From Amycolatopsis lurida (GTDB taxonomy: Bacteria; Actinomycetota; Actinomycetes; Mycobacteriales; Pseudonocardiaceae): a DNA stretch of 64,000 nt. The stretch spans positions 2,697,501 through 2,761,500 of the forward strand of contig NZ_FNTA01000004.1 of the NCBI RefSeq assembly GCF_900105055.1. The letters are read 5' to 3'. Position 1 is the stretch's first letter. Each line of letters starts with the position of its first letter. The notes under the pieces were generated by a model that had not been told where the DNA came from, made no database searches, and saw nothing but the letters and a program-made list of their open reading frames with translations. The position numbers and the translations under genes are program-made. This document shows positions 8,895 to 20,324 of this stretch, piece after piece.

Positions 8895-10016
8895 ATGCGC
8901 AAAGCGATCGTGGTCGGCGGGGGAATCGGCGGACTGAGCGCCGCCATCGGGCTGCACGGCATCGGCTGGGAGGTCACCGTCCTCGAACAGGCACCGGAGC
9001 TCACCGCGGTCGGCGCGGGCATCTCCCTGTGGCCGAACGCCCTGCGTTCACTCGAGACACTGGGCGTTCGCCTCACCGGACAACAGGAGCAATCCTCCGG
9101 CGGTCTCCACGACCGCCACGGCCGCCGCATCACCCGATGGGATGCCGAGGCGTTCCGCCGTCACCACGGCCGCCCGCTCGCCGCCATCCACCGCGCGGAT
9201 CTCATCGGCACGCTCCGCGAGGCCCTCCCCGACGGCTGCGTCCGCACCAGCGTGCAAGTCACCAGCCTCGACGATCTCGACGCCGACGTCATCGTCGCCG
9301 CGGACGGAATCCACAGCACGGCTCGCAAAGAACTCTGGCCGCGCCATCCCGAGCCGGTGTACAGCGGCAGCACGGCCTTCCGCGCGGTCACCACCGTCCC
9401 TCACCCGGCAGAACTCAGCACGAGCTGGGACGACGGCGCCGAGATCGGGGTCATCCCGCTGCATGACGGCCGCGTCTACTGGTGGGCGAGTTACCTCGCC
9501 GAAGCGGGAGTCCGTCACGAGGACCCCAAGTCGTATCTGCGAAACCGCTTCGGCGGCTGGCACGAACCGATTCCCGGGCTCATCGAGGCGACCGCGCCCG
9601 AGACGCTGCTCCACCACGATCTCTACCTGCTCGGCACTCCCCTGCCGACCTACGTCAAGGGCCGCGTCGCGCTACTCGGCGACGCGGCCCACGCGATGCC
9701 GCCGTTCCTCGGCCAGGGCGGCTGCCAGGCGATCGAAGACGCCGTCGTCCTCGCCGCCGCGCTCAGTACCACCGAAGACGTCGACACGGCACTGAAGAGT
9801 TACGACGAACAGCGCCGCCCGCGCAGCCAAGGTGTCGTGAAAGCCTCGGTCCAGGCCGGAAAAATCGGCCCGCAGCTGCGCAACCCGCTCGCCGTGGCCC
9901 TCCGCAACGGCGTGTTCCGGATGCTCCCCGGCGCGCTCACCGCCCGCATCGGCGCAGGCGTCAGCGGCTGGACGCCTCCGATCCCCCGCCGACCAGCCCC
10001 GCCTCGTACGCGGTGA
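8895..10016 (+). CDS. FAD-dependent aromatic monooxygenase (class A flavoprotein)
   Basis: 373 residues. The N-terminal dinucleotide fold is VVGGGIGGLSAAIGL, a DG motif is present (VAADGIHSTARKELW), and the second FAD motif is GDAAHAMPPFLGQGGCQAIEDA. This is the salicylate-hydroxylase-like group A monooxygenase family using NAD(P)H and O2. The ribosome site GAGGTCGAC precedes the ATG. It is divergently paired with a TetR gene and so probably induced by its substrate or a toxic aromatic. The 3' end overlaps the C-terminal codons of the convergent response regulator by 56 bp. Confidence 0.88.
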   Translation: MRKAIVVGGGIGGLSAAIGLHGIGWEVTVLEQAPELTAVGAGISLWPNALRSLETLGVRLTGQQEQSSGGLHDRHGRRITRWDAEAFRRHHGRPLAAIHRADLIGTLREALPDGCVRTSVQVTSLDDLDADVIVAADGIHSTARKELWPRHPEPVYSGSTAFRAVTTVPHPAELSTSWDDGAEIGVIPLHDGRVYWWASYLAEAGVRHEDPKSYLRNRFGGWHEPIPGLIEATAPETLLHHDLYLLGTPLPTYVKGRVALLGDAAHAMPPFLGQGGCQAIEDAVVLAAALSTTEDVDTALKSYDEQRRPRSQGVVKASVQAGKIGPQLRNPLAVALRNGVFRMLPGALTARIGAGVSGWTPPIPRRPAPPRTR

Positions 10017-10635
10017 TCGCGGCCTGCACCCGGTTCCGCGCGCCGAGCCGGTTGAGGATGGTGCTGACGTAGGCCTTCACCGTTCCCTCGACCACGAACA
10101 GTTTCGCGGCGATGTCCGCATTGGACAGTCCGGAACCGAGCAACGCCAGCACTTCCTGCTCACGCGGGGTCAGTTTGCCGATCAGTGCCTTCGCCTCTTC
10201 GGCGCGAGAGACCTGATTGCCGGAGAAGCGGGCGATGACGCGCTGCGCGACCTTCGGCGAAAGGAACGCCGCGCCACCCGCGACCGCGTGGATCCCGCCG
10301 AGCAGTTCACGGGGGTCGCCGGATTTCAGCAGGAAACCGCTCGCGCCGAGGCCGAGCGCGCGTTCGATGTAGGCGTCCTCGCCGAACGTGGTCAGCATGA
10401 TCACGCCCACCTCGGGCAGCAACCTTCGGATCTCCTCGGCCGCCTTGAGCCCGTCCATGACCGGCATCCGGATGTCGAGGAGCACGACGTCCGGCCTGGT
10501 CGCGCGGGCCTGCTCGACGGCGGCACGGCCGTCCTCGGCCTCCGCGACCACCTCGATCCCGGCGTCCGCGGCCAGGATCGCCGACACGCCGGCGCGGATC
10601 ATCGCCTCGTCATCGGCCAGCACCACCCGGATCAT
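9961..10635 (-). CDS. NarL/LuxR-family response regulator
   Basis: 224 residues from ATG 10635 (MIRVVLADDEAMIRAGV), preceded by a strong AGGGGGGA ribosome site. The receiver domain has the acidic pair DDE, the phospho-acceptor aspartate in VVLLDIRMPVMDGL, and a conserved lysine in FLLKSGDP. The C-terminal LuxR helix-turn-helix reads LTPREQEVLALLGSGLSNAD. The start overlaps the 3' end of the sensor kinase gene by 26 bp, so the two form one unit. The 3' end runs 56 bp into the convergent monooxygenase gene. Confidence 0.92.
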   Translation of the reverse strand: MIRVVLADDEAMIRAGVSAILAADAGIEVVAEAEDGRAAVEQARATRPDVVLLDIRMPVMDGLKAAEEIRRLLPEVGVIMLTTFGEDAYIERALGLGASGFLLKSGDPRELLGGIHAVAGGAAFLSPKVAQRVIARFSGNQVSRAEEAKALIGKLTPREQEVLALLGSGLSNADIAAKLFVVEGTVKAYVSTILNRLGARNRVQAAITAYEAGLVGGGSEASSR

Positions 10636-12235
10636 CCGGGTCCCCCCTTTGCTCGTCTTCACTGATCACGTGCTTCGCCACGAGTCTCCCCTCGGCGAAG
10701 CACAGCCGGTAGGCCTCGTAGTTCAAGTTGAACACGCTGCGCTCGGTGCCGTAGTACTCGCAGGTCGCTCCGTCGGGTACCGGCGGTTCCACCGCGCGCG
10801 GCCGCGCGATCCGCTGGCCGTCGGGCAGGAGGGACGCGACCTCCGCCCGCGTCTGGCCGATCCGGATGCGGTCGTAGTCGCCGCCGGGGAGTTCGGAGCG
10901 GTACCACTGGACGAGGAACACCGCACCGCTGATCCCGACCACCAGGCCGAACAGCCCGATCGGCACGACGATCGCCTGGATCAGGCTGCGCCGCACGTCC
11001 CGGCGCGCACGCTCGAGTTCCCTGGCCGACGTCGACTGCCCCACCTCGGCGTCCATCGCCGCCTGGCTCTCGGGCGATTCCTCCGACGGTGCCGCGTCGT
11101 GCGGCAAGGTCGCGCTGACCTCGAATCCGCCGTCGTGCGGGCCCGCCCGCAGGGTTCCGCCGACCAGCCGGACCCGCTCGCGCAGGCCGATCAGCCCGCG
11201 CTTGCCCGAAGCCCGGCCAGGCAACGGCCCCGCGGGCGGCGCGGTGTTGGTGACCACGACGTCCGTCCGTCCCGCCGACCGCGTCACCCGGACGGTGACG
11301 GCCGCCCCCGGCGCGTGTTTCACCACGTTCGTGACCGATTCCTGGACCACGCGATACGCGGCGCGGTCGACCATCTGCGGTTCGCCGTCGAGCGGTGCGT
11401 CCACAGAGGACTCGATCAGCACGCCCGACGCCCTGGTGCGGTCGAGCAGTTCGTCGATGCTTTCGTGCACCGGCTCGGTCGGCGCGTCGTCCTCGCGCAG
11501 GACCCCGATGATCTCGCGCAGCCGCTCGGTCGCCGTCGCGGCGCTTTGCCGCAGCTCACCCGCGGCCTGCCGCTGCTGCTCGTCGAGGCCACCCGCGACC
11601 TCCAGCGCCGCCGCGCGTACCGCGATGAGGCTCAGCTCGTGGCCCAGCGAATCGTGCATGTCGCTGGCGATCCGGGTGCGCTCGCGCAGGCGCGCGCGGT
11701 CGGCGATGAGCCGCTGACGGCTCTCCATCTCTTCGGCGCGCCGCCAGCCGTCGCGCGCCATGTCCTCGCGCTGCCGGATGTACCTGCCCAGCAGCCAGGG
11801 CGTCACGCCCGCGAAGACCAGGACGCCGAGCAGCGCGCCCCAGGACGCGAACCCGTCCTTGCTCCACACGAGCGCCACGGGGACCGCGATCACGGAAACG
11901 ACGGCGAACACGCGAAGCATCGGCTTCGCGACCGGCCGCCGGTAGCCGGCGAGGTAACCCACCGCGACGAGGACGAACCCTTCCCAGATCGGCACCCGGC
12001 CGCCGAAGCTGCCCATGACGACGAAAGCGGCGAACATCGCGATGGCGAGGGAGACGAGCGGGTACCGGCGCGACACCGCGATCGCGGCCGTGGTCGCGGT
12101 GAGCCCGAAGAGCAGTTCCCAGTGTTTCGTGCTGGATCCGGCGTCGATGACCACCCAGCCGCAGAGCCCGAGCCACAGCGCGATGTCCATGACCAGCCGT
12201 CGCCCGCGCCGCACGGGCTCCTCCGCTTCCTTCAC
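10610..12235 (-). CDS. Sensor histidine kinase with C-terminal membrane-anchored BamE/SmpA-like domain
   Basis: 541 residues. Residues about 15-165 form several membrane helices. The HisKA_3 block SDMHDSLGHELSLIAVRAA places the phospho-histidine near 193, and the HATPase domain includes VVQESVTNVVKHAPG and GLIGLRERV. After the kinase comes a linker, an extra membrane helix (about 424-446) and a tail with YDRIRIGQTRAEVASLLPDG, which resembles the SmpA/BamE fold. That tail is unusual for this kinase class and would be extracytoplasmic. The kinase feeds the overlapping response regulator gene. Confidence 0.85.
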   Translation of the reverse strand: MKEAEEPVRRGRRLVMDIALWLGLCGWVVIDAGSSTKHWELLFGLTATTAAIAVSRRYPLVSLAIAMFAAFVVMGSFGGRVPIWEGFVLVAVGYLAGYRRPVAKPMLRVFAVVSVIAVPVALVWSKDGFASWGALLGVLVFAGVTPWLLGRYIRQREDMARDGWRRAEEMESRQRLIADRARLRERTRIASDMHDSLGHELSLIAVRAAALEVAGGLDEQQRQAAGELRQSAATATERLREIIGVLREDDAPTEPVHESIDELLDRTRASGVLIESSVDAPLDGEPQMVDRAAYRVVQESVTNVVKHAPGAAVTVRVTRSAGRTDVVVTNTAPPAGPLPGRASGKRGLIGLRERVRLVGGTLRAGPHDGGFEVSATLPHDAAPSEESPESQAAMDAEVGQSTSARELERARRDVRRSLIQAIVVPIGLFGLVVGISGAVFLVQWYRSELPGGDYDRIRIGQTRAEVASLLPDGQRIARPRAVEPPVPDGATCEYYGTERSVFNLNYEAYRLCFAEGRLVAKHVISEDEQRGDPDDPGGAGR

Positions 12236-12281
12236 AAGTCAGGACGCTACAAGCCGTGACGAGCGGTCCGCCATGGACGAA

Positions 12282-12298
12282 AGTAAAGGTCCCCTGCT
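12282..12298. repeat. Dispersed dyad element, degenerate single arm (copy 2)
   Basis: AGTAAAGGTCCCCTGCT matches the element core AGCAAAGGTCCCTTGCT at 15 of 17 positions. It lies in the 94 bp gap between the divergent histidine kinase and the small gene at 12330. No partner arm is visible. Confidence 0.6.
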
Positions 12299-12329
12299 TC
12301 CCCGGGTCGATGAGGCATGATGATCGACC

Positions 12330-12539
12330 ATGGCCGAGCGCACACTCACCGGTCAGCTAGGCGGTCCTGTCCCGGCAGGCATCGAAGCGCTGGCCGACCA
12401 CGAGAAGCAGGACCTCTCCGACGCGCTGCGCGACGCGCGTCACCGTCAGGCCAAGGCATTGGCCGAAGCGGGCGAAGAGGGCCTGAAGTACGTACCCGCG
12501 CTGCTGCGCGGCACCGTTCGCAAGGTGGTGGGCCTGTGA
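12330..12539 (+). CDS. Small hypothetical protein
   Basis: 69 residues, MAERTLTGQLGGPVPAG..., mostly helical and charged, without membrane segment, cysteine pair or recognised motif. A terminal segment KYVPALLRGTVRKVVGL is amphipathic. The stop overlaps the GTG of the next gene (GTGA), so the two form a coupled pair and probably act together. I do not recognise the family. Confidence 0.6.
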   Translation: MAERTLTGQLGGPVPAGIEALADHEKQDLSDALRDARHRQAKALAEAGEEGLKYVPALLRGTVRKVVGL

Positions 12540-13294
12540 CCACCGAAAACTTCGCCGCGCAGGCGGAGATCCTCAAACTCGCCCGCGTCCTCGGCACCAC
12601 CCCGGAGCGGCTTTCGTATCTGGAGAAGGTGGACGCGGCCGAACTCCAGGCATTCCGCGAACAGGTGACGGACACGCTGTTCGACGCCAACCTCGCCGCC
12701 CTCGAGCGGATGGCGATGGCGAGCAAGCTCGTCCCGAGCCCGATCCTCGCGAAGATCGCCGAGAAGGTCTTCGGCCCGCTTCTGTGCGCGCGGATCGCCG
12801 GGCTGGTGGACGTCTCCCGGGGCGTCGACGTCGCGAAACGGCTGAAGCCGCCCTTCCTTGCCGACGTCGCGGCCGAGCTGGACCCGCGCCGCGCGAGCGC
12901 GATCATCGCCAGGATCCCGCTCGACACCGTCGTCGCGGTCGCCGGCGAACTGGTGCGCCGTGAGGACTGGATCACCGTCGGCCGGTTCGTCGGCCATCTT
13001 CCCGATCCGACGGTGCGCCGGGCGCTGGCCGTCATCGGCGATTCCGCGCTGATCCGGATCGCGTTCGTCCTCGACGACAAGAGCCGGATCGATCACGTCC
13101 TCGGGCTGCTCCCCGAGGCCCGGTTCCGCGGGCTCCTCCAGGTCGCGGCCGCCGACGAGGACCTGTGGGCGCCGGTGCTCGACCTGCTCACTCACCTGAG
13201 CGAAAAGCGGGTCGAGCAGTGGTCCCACCTGCTCGGTGACCTTCCGCCCGCCCTGCGTGAGCGCGTCCAGGAGACCCTCGGCCAAGCCTTTTGA
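12536..13294 (+). CDS. Hypothetical all-helical repeat protein
   Basis: 252 residues from the GTG overlapping the upstream stop. The central part (about 85-220) has repeated helical units of roughly 23 residues such as AAELDPRRASAIIARIPLDTV, REDWITVGRFVGHLPDPTV and KSRIDHVLGLLPEARFR. These are reminiscent of the cytosolic MgtE N-domain superhelix, but no magnesium-channel membrane part is present. No catalytic motif is seen. The function is unknown. A scaffold role with the 69-residue partner is a guess. Confidence 0.65.
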   Translation: MTTENFAAQAEILKLARVLGTTPERLSYLEKVDAAELQAFREQVTDTLFDANLAALERMAMASKLVPSPILAKIAEKVFGPLLCARIAGLVDVSRGVDVAKRLKPPFLADVAAELDPRRASAIIARIPLDTVVAVAGELVRREDWITVGRFVGHLPDPTVRRALAVIGDSALIRIAFVLDDKSRIDHVLGLLPEARFRGLLQVAAADEDLWAPVLDLLTHLSEKRVEQWSHLLGDLPPALRERVQETLGQAF

Positions 13295-13306
13295 TCGCCG
13301 CGGGGG

Positions 13307-13326
13307 AGCAAGGGACCTTTGCTACC
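13307..13326. repeat. Dispersed dyad element, single arm (copy 3)
   Basis: One perfect 20-nt consensus arm between convergent genes, 12 nt after the stop at 13294. Its inner edge read on the minus strand (GGTAGC) supplies the TAG stop of hutI at 13322-13324. No second arm is present. Confidence 0.85.
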
Positions 13327-14488
13327 ACTTTGCGGCGAAACCGCTGGTCAGCCGCCTCCCGCGCCGCCACACAGCGGCCGTCAGCGGCACCCCCGGCCGG
13401 TACGCGAGGTGCGTCGTCGAAGGCGCCTCCAGCACGTGAAGGTCAGCGCGCGCCCCAGGCCGCACGAAGCCCACATCGTCACGCCGCAACGCGCGAGCCC
13501 CGCCCGCCGTCGCCGCCCACACCGCCTCGTCGATCGTCATCCGCATCTGCAGCACCGCGGTCGTGACGCAGAACGCCATCGACGTCGTGTACGAGCTGCC
13601 CGGGTTCGCGTTACTGGCCAGCGCGACCGTCGCCCCCGCGTCCAGGAGCCGCCGCGCCGGCGCCAGCGGCTGGCGGGTCGACAGGTCGCACGCCGGCAGC
13701 AAGGTCGCGACGGTGTCCGAAGCCGCGAGAGCCTCGACGTCCGCTTCGCTCAGGTACGTGCAGTGGTCGACACTCGCCGCCCCCAGCTCGACGGCGAGCC
13801 GCACACCCGGCCCCTCCCCCAGCTGGTTCCCGTGCACCCGCAGCCCGAGCCCGCGCTCCCGCGCCGCCTTCAGCACCCGCCCGGACTGCGCCTCGTCGAA
13901 CGCGCCGGTCTCGCAGAACACGTCCGCCCACCGCACGAGCGGCGCGACGGCATCGAGCATGTCACCGCATACCAAGTCCACATAGGACTCCGCGTCCGCG
14001 CCCGGCGGCACCAGATGCGCACCGAGGAACGTGACCTCGTCGGCCACCTCGGCGGCGATCCGCGCTGAGCGCGCCTCGTCTTCGACGTTGAGCCCGTATC
14101 CGGTCTTCGTTTCCAGGCAGGTCGTGCCCTGCCTCGCCGCTTCGTCGACGTGACGCCGCAGGTTCGCCGCCAACTGCTCGTCGGAGGCCGACCTCGTCGC
14201 GTCGACGGTGACCGCGATCCCCCCGGCGCTGTACGCCTTCCCCGCCATCCGCGCTTCGAACTCCGCCGTCCGGTCCCCGGCGAAGACCAGGTGCGTGTGA
14301 CTGTCCACCCAGCCGGGCAGCACCGCACGGCCCTCGACGTCGACACGCTCATCCGCGTCGGGCGCGTCCGCGGCCGCGCCGACCCAGGCGATCGTTTCGC
14401 CCTCGACGACGACGGCCGCGTCGCGCAGCTTGCCCAGTTCGGCGTCGTTCGTGGTGAGCTCGCCGATTCCCGTGATCAGGACTGCCAC
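13322..14488 (-). CDS. hutI: Imidazolonepropionase
   Basis: 388 residues from a GTG start ([14 protein letters not shown]). The amidohydrolase metal motif [14 protein letters not shown], the HutI signature [11 protein letters not shown] and the later [12 protein letters not shown] are clear. The enzyme opens 4-imidazolone-5-propanoate to N-formimidoyl-L-glutamate, step three of histidine degradation. The start overlaps the end of hutF by 13 bp and it is the last gene of the minus-strand hut operon. Its stop codon comes from the adjacent dyad repeat. Confidence 0.93.
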   Translation of the reverse strand: MAVLITGIGELTTNDAELGKLRDAAVVVEGETIAWVGAAADAPDADERVDVEGRAVLPGWVDSHTHLVFAGDRTAEFEARMAGKAYSAGGIAVTVDATRSASDEQLAANLRRHVDEAARQGTTCLETKTGYGLNVEDEARSARIAAEVADEVTFLGAHLVPPGADAESYVDLVCGDMLDAVAPLVRWADVFCETGAFDEAQSGRVLKAARERGLGLRVHGNQLGEGPGVRLAVELGAASVDHCTYLSEADVEALAASDTVATLLPACDLSTRQPLAPARRLLDAGATVALASNANPGSSYTTSMAFCVTTAVLQMRMTIDEAVWAATAGGARALRRDDVGFVRPGARADLHVLEAPSTTHLAYRPGVPLTAAVWRRGRRLTSGFAAKW

Positions 14489-15780
14489 AATGCCTCGATC
14501 TCCTTGGCCAAGACCGTTTCCGGCCGGTCGATCAGCTGATGCACGCCATCGCGGACGATCTCCCGCCCGGCGACGACGACGTCCCGGACGTCCGCTCCGG
14601 AAGCGGCGAAGACCACCCCGGACGGCTCGATCCCCGCGGTCCGCACCGAACTCAGGCCGACCGTCACCAGATCCGCGCCCGCGCCCGGAGCCAGCCTGCC
14701 GACCTCGTCCCAACCGACCGCGCCGTGATCCGTCGCCGCCGCGAGCAGTTCCTCCGCGGTGAACCGGCCGCGTTTCTCGCTGGCGAGCCGCTCGTTCAGT
14801 TCCAGCGCCCTGGTCTCCTCGAACGCGTCGACGACCGCGTTGCTGTCGCTGCCGAGCGACAATCGCACTCCCGCGTCCAGCAGCGTCCGCGCGGGGCCGA
14901 TCCCGTCACCGAGATCCCGTTCGGTCGTCGGGCAGAAGCAGGCGCGGCTCTCCGCCTCGCCGAGCCATTTGATGTCACCCGGGGTCAGGTGCGTCGCGTG
15001 CACCGCGGTGAGCCGCTCGGTGAGCACTCCGTTGTCCCAGAGCAGGCCGGTCGGAGTCCAGTGATAAGCCGCCATGCACTGTTCGTTCTCGGCCCGCTGC
15101 TCGGAAAGATGGATGTGCAGCGGCCGATTCTCGGGCGTCCCGTGGTCCACTTCGGACAATTCGTCCTCGGGAACGGCGCGCACGGAATGGATCGCGCCAC
15201 CCACCCGGAACGTCTCGTCCTCCCGCAGTTCGCCTGCTCGTTGCGCCCACTTCGTGGCCGTCCCATCGGAGAACCGCCGCTGGACTTCGTCGGGTTCGAT
15301 GCCGATCCCACCCGCGAGATAGCACGTGTCGAGCAACGTCAGCCGGATCCCGGCGTCTTTGGCCGCTTGACGCAGCGCCTCGCCCATCGCGTTCGGTTCG
15401 GCGTAGGGCTTTCCGCCCGGCGCGTGGTGCAGATAGTGGAACTCGCCGACGCTCGTGTAGCCGGCCAGCACCATCTCCGCGTAAACCCCACGCGCCAGGC
15501 GATAGTACGAATCCGGATCCAGCCGGGACGCGAGCGAGTACATCCGCTCGCGCCACGTCCAGAAGGTTCCGCGATCGTGATGCGTGCGGCCACGCAGCGC
15601 ACGGTGGAACGCGTGCGAGTGCCCGTTGGCGAACCCCGGCAAGGTGAGTCCATTGAGGACAATGCCTTCGCGAGGCGCGTTCGCCATCACCGAAGTGATC
15701 TTGCCGCCGCCGATGTCGATCCGGACGGCATCGGCGATCCCGTCCGGCAGCCAGGCACGTTCGCACCAATATGTCGTCAT
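14476..15780 (-). CDS. hutF: Formimidoylglutamate deiminase
   Basis: 434 residues. The amidohydrolase motif is [20 protein letters not shown], the catalytic region is [15 protein letters not shown], and a metal aspartate lies in [17 protein letters not shown]. HutF converts N-formimidoylglutamate to N-formylglutamate and ammonia, so this organism uses the deiminase branch rather than HutG-type formimidoylglutamase. The 3' neighbour hutI overlaps it, and it overlaps the stop of the upstream M20 hydrolase by 4 nt. Confidence 0.93.
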   Translation of the reverse strand: MTTYWCERAWLPDGIADAVRIDIGGGKITSVMANAPREGIVLNGLTLPGFANGHSHAFHRALRGRTHHDRGTFWTWRERMYSLASRLDPDSYYRLARGVYAEMVLAGYTSVGEFHYLHHAPGGKPYAEPNAMGEALRQAAKDAGIRLTLLDTCYLAGGIGIEPDEVQRRFSDGTATKWAQRAGELREDETFRVGGAIHSVRAVPEDELSEVDHGTPENRPLHIHLSEQRAENEQCMAAYHWTPTGLLWDNGVLTERLTAVHATHLTPGDIKWLGEAESRACFCPTTERDLGDGIGPARTLLDAGVRLSLGSDSNAVVDAFEETRALELNERLASEKRGRFTAEELLAAATDHGAVGWDEVGRLAPGAGADLVTVGLSSVRTAGIEPSGVVFAASGADVRDVVVAGREIVRDGVHQLIDRPETVLAKEIEALWQS

Positions 15781-16969
15781 GTCGACAGTTTCTCCAGAAC
15801 CTCCGCGAGCGCGCGGGCACCGTGGTCGACGTCCGCCGCCTCGGAGAACTCCTCCGGCGAATGGCTGATGCCGGTGGGATTGCGTACGTAGAGCATCCCG
15901 GCCGGGACGAACCCGGCGAGGATCGCGGCGTCGTGCCCGGCACCGGTCGGCAGTTCCGGCGGCCCGCCCAGCCAGGTGCCCAGGTCACGGCGCAGCGCGT
16001 CGTCGAAGATCACGTCGTCGGAGTACGACTCCCTGCTGACCTCGACACGGCACCCTTCCTGCGCGGCCGCCTCTTCGGCCAGCTTCGCGATCTCGGCGAC
16101 CAGCTCGGGCGTATCCGTACCCGGCACCCGCGCGTCCAGCCAAAGGTCCACAGTGGACGCGATGACGTTGGTCCCGCCGGGGGTCGGTACGAGCCTGCCG
16201 ACGGTCGCCCTCGCCTCGGTGGTCGCCTTGGCCAGCTTCCGCACGGCGAGCACGGTCTCGGCCGCCGGGATCATCGGATCACGGCGGTCGCCGATCAGCG
16301 TGGCGCCGGCATGATTTCCCTGTCCTTGGAAGGAGAATCGCCATCGGCCGTGCGCGATCACCGTGTTGCCGACGGCGACCGGCGAACCGAGATCGATCAG
16401 CCCGCGCCCCTGCTCGACGTGCAGTTCCAGGAACCGCCCGATCAATCCGAGCCGCTCGGCGTCCCGGCCGACCCGCTCGGGATCGAGGCCGGATTTCGCC
16501 GCCGCCTCGGCGAACGTGACGCCGTCCGGGTCTCGCAGGCCTCGTGCCTTGTCCGCGTCGATGGTCCCGGTCAGCAGCCGGGAGCCGAGGCACGGCACAC
16601 CGAATCGGCCGCCCTCTTCCTCGGCGAAGACCACGACGGCGAACGGCTTCGCCGGGCGGAATCCCTTGGCCTGCAAGATCTCCACCGCGTCGAGCGCGCT
16701 CGCGACACCGAGCGGGCCGTCGAAGGCGCCGCCGCCCGGCACCGAGTCGAGGTGGCTCCCGGTGACGACCGCGTCCGGGCCCGGGGTGCCCCACCAGGCC
16801 CAGACGTTGCCGTTGCGGTCGGTCTCGACGCCCAGCCCCAGCCGCCCGGCGCGTTCGACGAACCACTCGCGCAGTTCGGTTTCGGCCGCGTCGAAGGCGT
16901 GGCGGGAGTAGCCGCCGCGCTTCGGGTCGCGGCCGACGTCCGAGATCTCCTCCAGCAGCGAGGACGCGG

Positions 16970-16973
<4 letters not shown>
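15777..16973 (-). CDS. M20-family amidohydrolase (allantoate amidohydrolase/carbamoylase type) in the hut operon
   Basis: 398 residues. Metal ligands are visible in [29 protein letters not shown] and [10 protein letters not shown], with a late histidine in [10 protein letters not shown]. The fold is that of allantoate amidohydrolase and N-carbamoyl amino acid hydrolases. It sits between hutU and hutF and overlaps both by 4 nt, in the position where a formylglutamate deformylase would be expected. No such deformylase gene is in the window. A role as N-formyl-L-glutamate hydrolase is therefore inferred from context. Standard annotation would say allantoate amidohydrolase. Confidence 0.85.
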
Positions 16974-18622
<1,649 letters not shown>

Positions 18623-18626
18623 GGGC

Positions 18627-20153
18627 TCAGACCTCCAGTTTGGCCGCGGCGAGGACGGCACCCGACGCGACGAGTTCTTCGGCGGCGGCGATCTCCGGCG
18701 CCAGATGACGGTCGGGGCCGGGGCCCTCGACCTTGGTGCGGACGAGATCCCGGACCCGGCCGGTGACCGGCGACGGGACCAGGGGCGCGCGCATGTCGAG
18801 GGCGCGCGCGGCGGTGAGCAGTTCGATGGCGAGGACGGTGTTGAGGCCCTCGACGGCCTTGCGCAGCTTGCGCGCGGCGGACCAGCCCATGGAGACGTGG
18901 TCCTCCTGCATGGCGCTGCTGGGGATCGAATCGACCGACGCCGGCACCGCGAGCCGTTTGAGCTCGCTGACCACGGCCGCCTGCGTGTACTGGGCGATCA
19001 TGTGGCCGGAATCGACGCCGGGGTCGAACGCGAGGAACGGCGGCAGGCCGTGCGAGCGGGCCTTGTCGAGCATCCGGTCCGTGCGGCGCTCGGCGATGCT
19101 CGCGACGTCCGCGAGCGGGATGGCCAGGAAGTCGAGCACGTACGCGACCGGCGCGCCGTGGAAGTTGCCATTCGACTCGACTCGGCCGTCGGACAGCACG
19201 ACCGGGTTGTCGACCGCGGAGTGAAGCTCACGCTCGGCGACGAGTTCGGCGTGCGTGAGACTGTCCCGCGCGCCGCCGTGCACCTGGGGCGCGCAGCGGA
19301 GCGAGTACGCGTCCTGGACGCGATTGCAGTCCGGACCGCGGTGGCTCTCGACGATCTTCGAGTCCTGAAGCGCCGTCCACATGCGTTGGGCGCTGAGCGC
19401 TTGACCGGGGTGCGGACGCAGCGCCTGGAGGTCGGCCGCGAAGGCGCGGTCGGTGCCGAGGAGCGCTTCGACGCTCATCGCCGCGGTGATGTCGGCGGTG
19501 TCGAGCAGCTTGCGGAGGTCGGCCGCGGCGAGCAGGAGCATGCCGAGCATGCCGTCGGTCCCGTTCGTAAGGGCGAGACCCTCCTTCTCCGCGAGAACGA
19601 CCGGCTCGATCCCAGCGTGCTTCAGCGCTACGCCGGCCGGGACGACTTCGCCGTTGTACTCGACTTCGCCCTCTCCCATCAGCGCGAGCGCGACAGCGGC
19701 GAGGGGCGCGAGGTCACCGGAGCAGCCGAGCGAGCCGTACTCGTGAACGAGCGGGGTGATCCCGGCGTTGAGCAGGGCCGCAAGCGCTTGCGCGGTCTGC
19801 GGCCGGATGCCGGTGTACCCGCTGGCGAGGGTGCGGAGACGCAGCAGCATCAGCGCGCGCACGACCTCGGTCTCCACGACCGGGCCCGCCCCCGCCGCAT
19901 GCGACCGGATCAGCGACCGCTGGAGCGCGGTGCGGCTCTCGAGCGGGATGTGCCTGGTGGCGAGCGCCCCGAAGCCCGTCGAAACGCCGTACGTCGGCGT
20001 CTCGGCGTGCGCGAGGTTATCGATGTGCTGCCGCGTCGCGGCGAGGTTCTTCTCGGCCGCTTCGCTGACCGCGACGGGCGAGTGGTCACGGGCGACCGCG
20101 ACGACCTGTTCGGGCCGAAGCGGTTCGGAGCCCAGAAGTACGGTTTCCGGCAT
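18627..20153 (-). CDS. hutH: Histidine ammonia-lyase
   Basis: 508 residues from ATG 20153, with GGAG five bases upstream. An ATG at 20174 is possible but has no ribosome site. The aromatic ammonia-lyase core [19 protein letters not shown] is present. The cofactor-forming triad here is Cys-Ser-Gly (about residues 142-144) instead of the commoner Ala-Ser-Gly. The catalytic region [12 protein letters not shown] and the C-terminal [12 protein letters not shown] are typical. It deaminates L-histidine to urocanate and heads the hut operon, divergent from an IclR regulator gene. Confidence 0.95.
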   Translation of the reverse strand: MPETVLLGSEPLRPEQVVAVARDHSPVAVSEAAEKNLAATRQHIDNLAHAETPTYGVSTGFGALATRHIPLESRTALQRSLIRSHAAGAGPVVETEVVRALMLLRLRTLASGYTGIRPQTAQALAALLNAGITPLVHEYGSLGCSGDLAPLAAVALALMGEGEVEYNGEVVPAGVALKHAGIEPVVLAEKEGLALTNGTDGMLGMLLLAAADLRKLLDTADITAAMSVEALLGTDRAFAADLQALRPHPGQALSAQRMWTALQDSKIVESHRGPDCNRVQDAYSLRCAPQVHGGARDSLTHAELVAERELHSAVDNPVVLSDGRVESNGNFHGAPVAYVLDFLAIPLADVASIAERRTDRMLDKARSHGLPPFLAFDPGVDSGHMIAQYTQAAVVSELKRLAVPASVDSIPSSAMQEDHVSMGWSAARKLRKAVEGLNTVLAIELLTAARALDMRAPLVPSPVTGRVRDLVRTKVEGPGPDRHLAPEIAAAEELVASGAVLAAAKLEV

Positions 20154-20205
20154 AGCTCCATTGGACAACGCCATGACCGCTGGTGGGCGGCCCCAACCGC
20201 TGGTT

Positions 20206-20225
20206 GTGTCTGGTATCCAAGACAC
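20206..20225. promoter_or_regulatory. Dyad in the hutH/iclR divergent promoter
   Basis: GTGTCT-N8-AGACAC at 20206-20225, in the 171 bp gap between hutH and the IclR-family gene, about 53 bp upstream of the hutH start. The symmetry and position make it the best candidate operator for the divergent regulator. Binding is not shown. Confidence 0.5.
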
Positions 20226-20235
20226 GCGGGGCGGG

Positions 20236-20299
20236 AGCAAGGGACCTTTGCTATCGCTTCTCTCGACGTTGAGACAAGTGGTAGCAAAGGTCCCTTGCT
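20236..20299. repeat. Dispersed dyad element, inverted pair (copy 4)
   Basis: Arms at 20236-20255 (ending TATC instead of TACC) and 20280-20299 (perfect). This copy lies in the 5' region of the IclR gene between a divergent pair, ending 14 nt before its ribosome site. It would be transcribed as part of the iclR leader, so a purely terminator role does not fit here. Confidence 0.85.
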
Positions 20300-20324
20300 C
20301 CCCCGAAGCGAACAGGAGGTCGGC

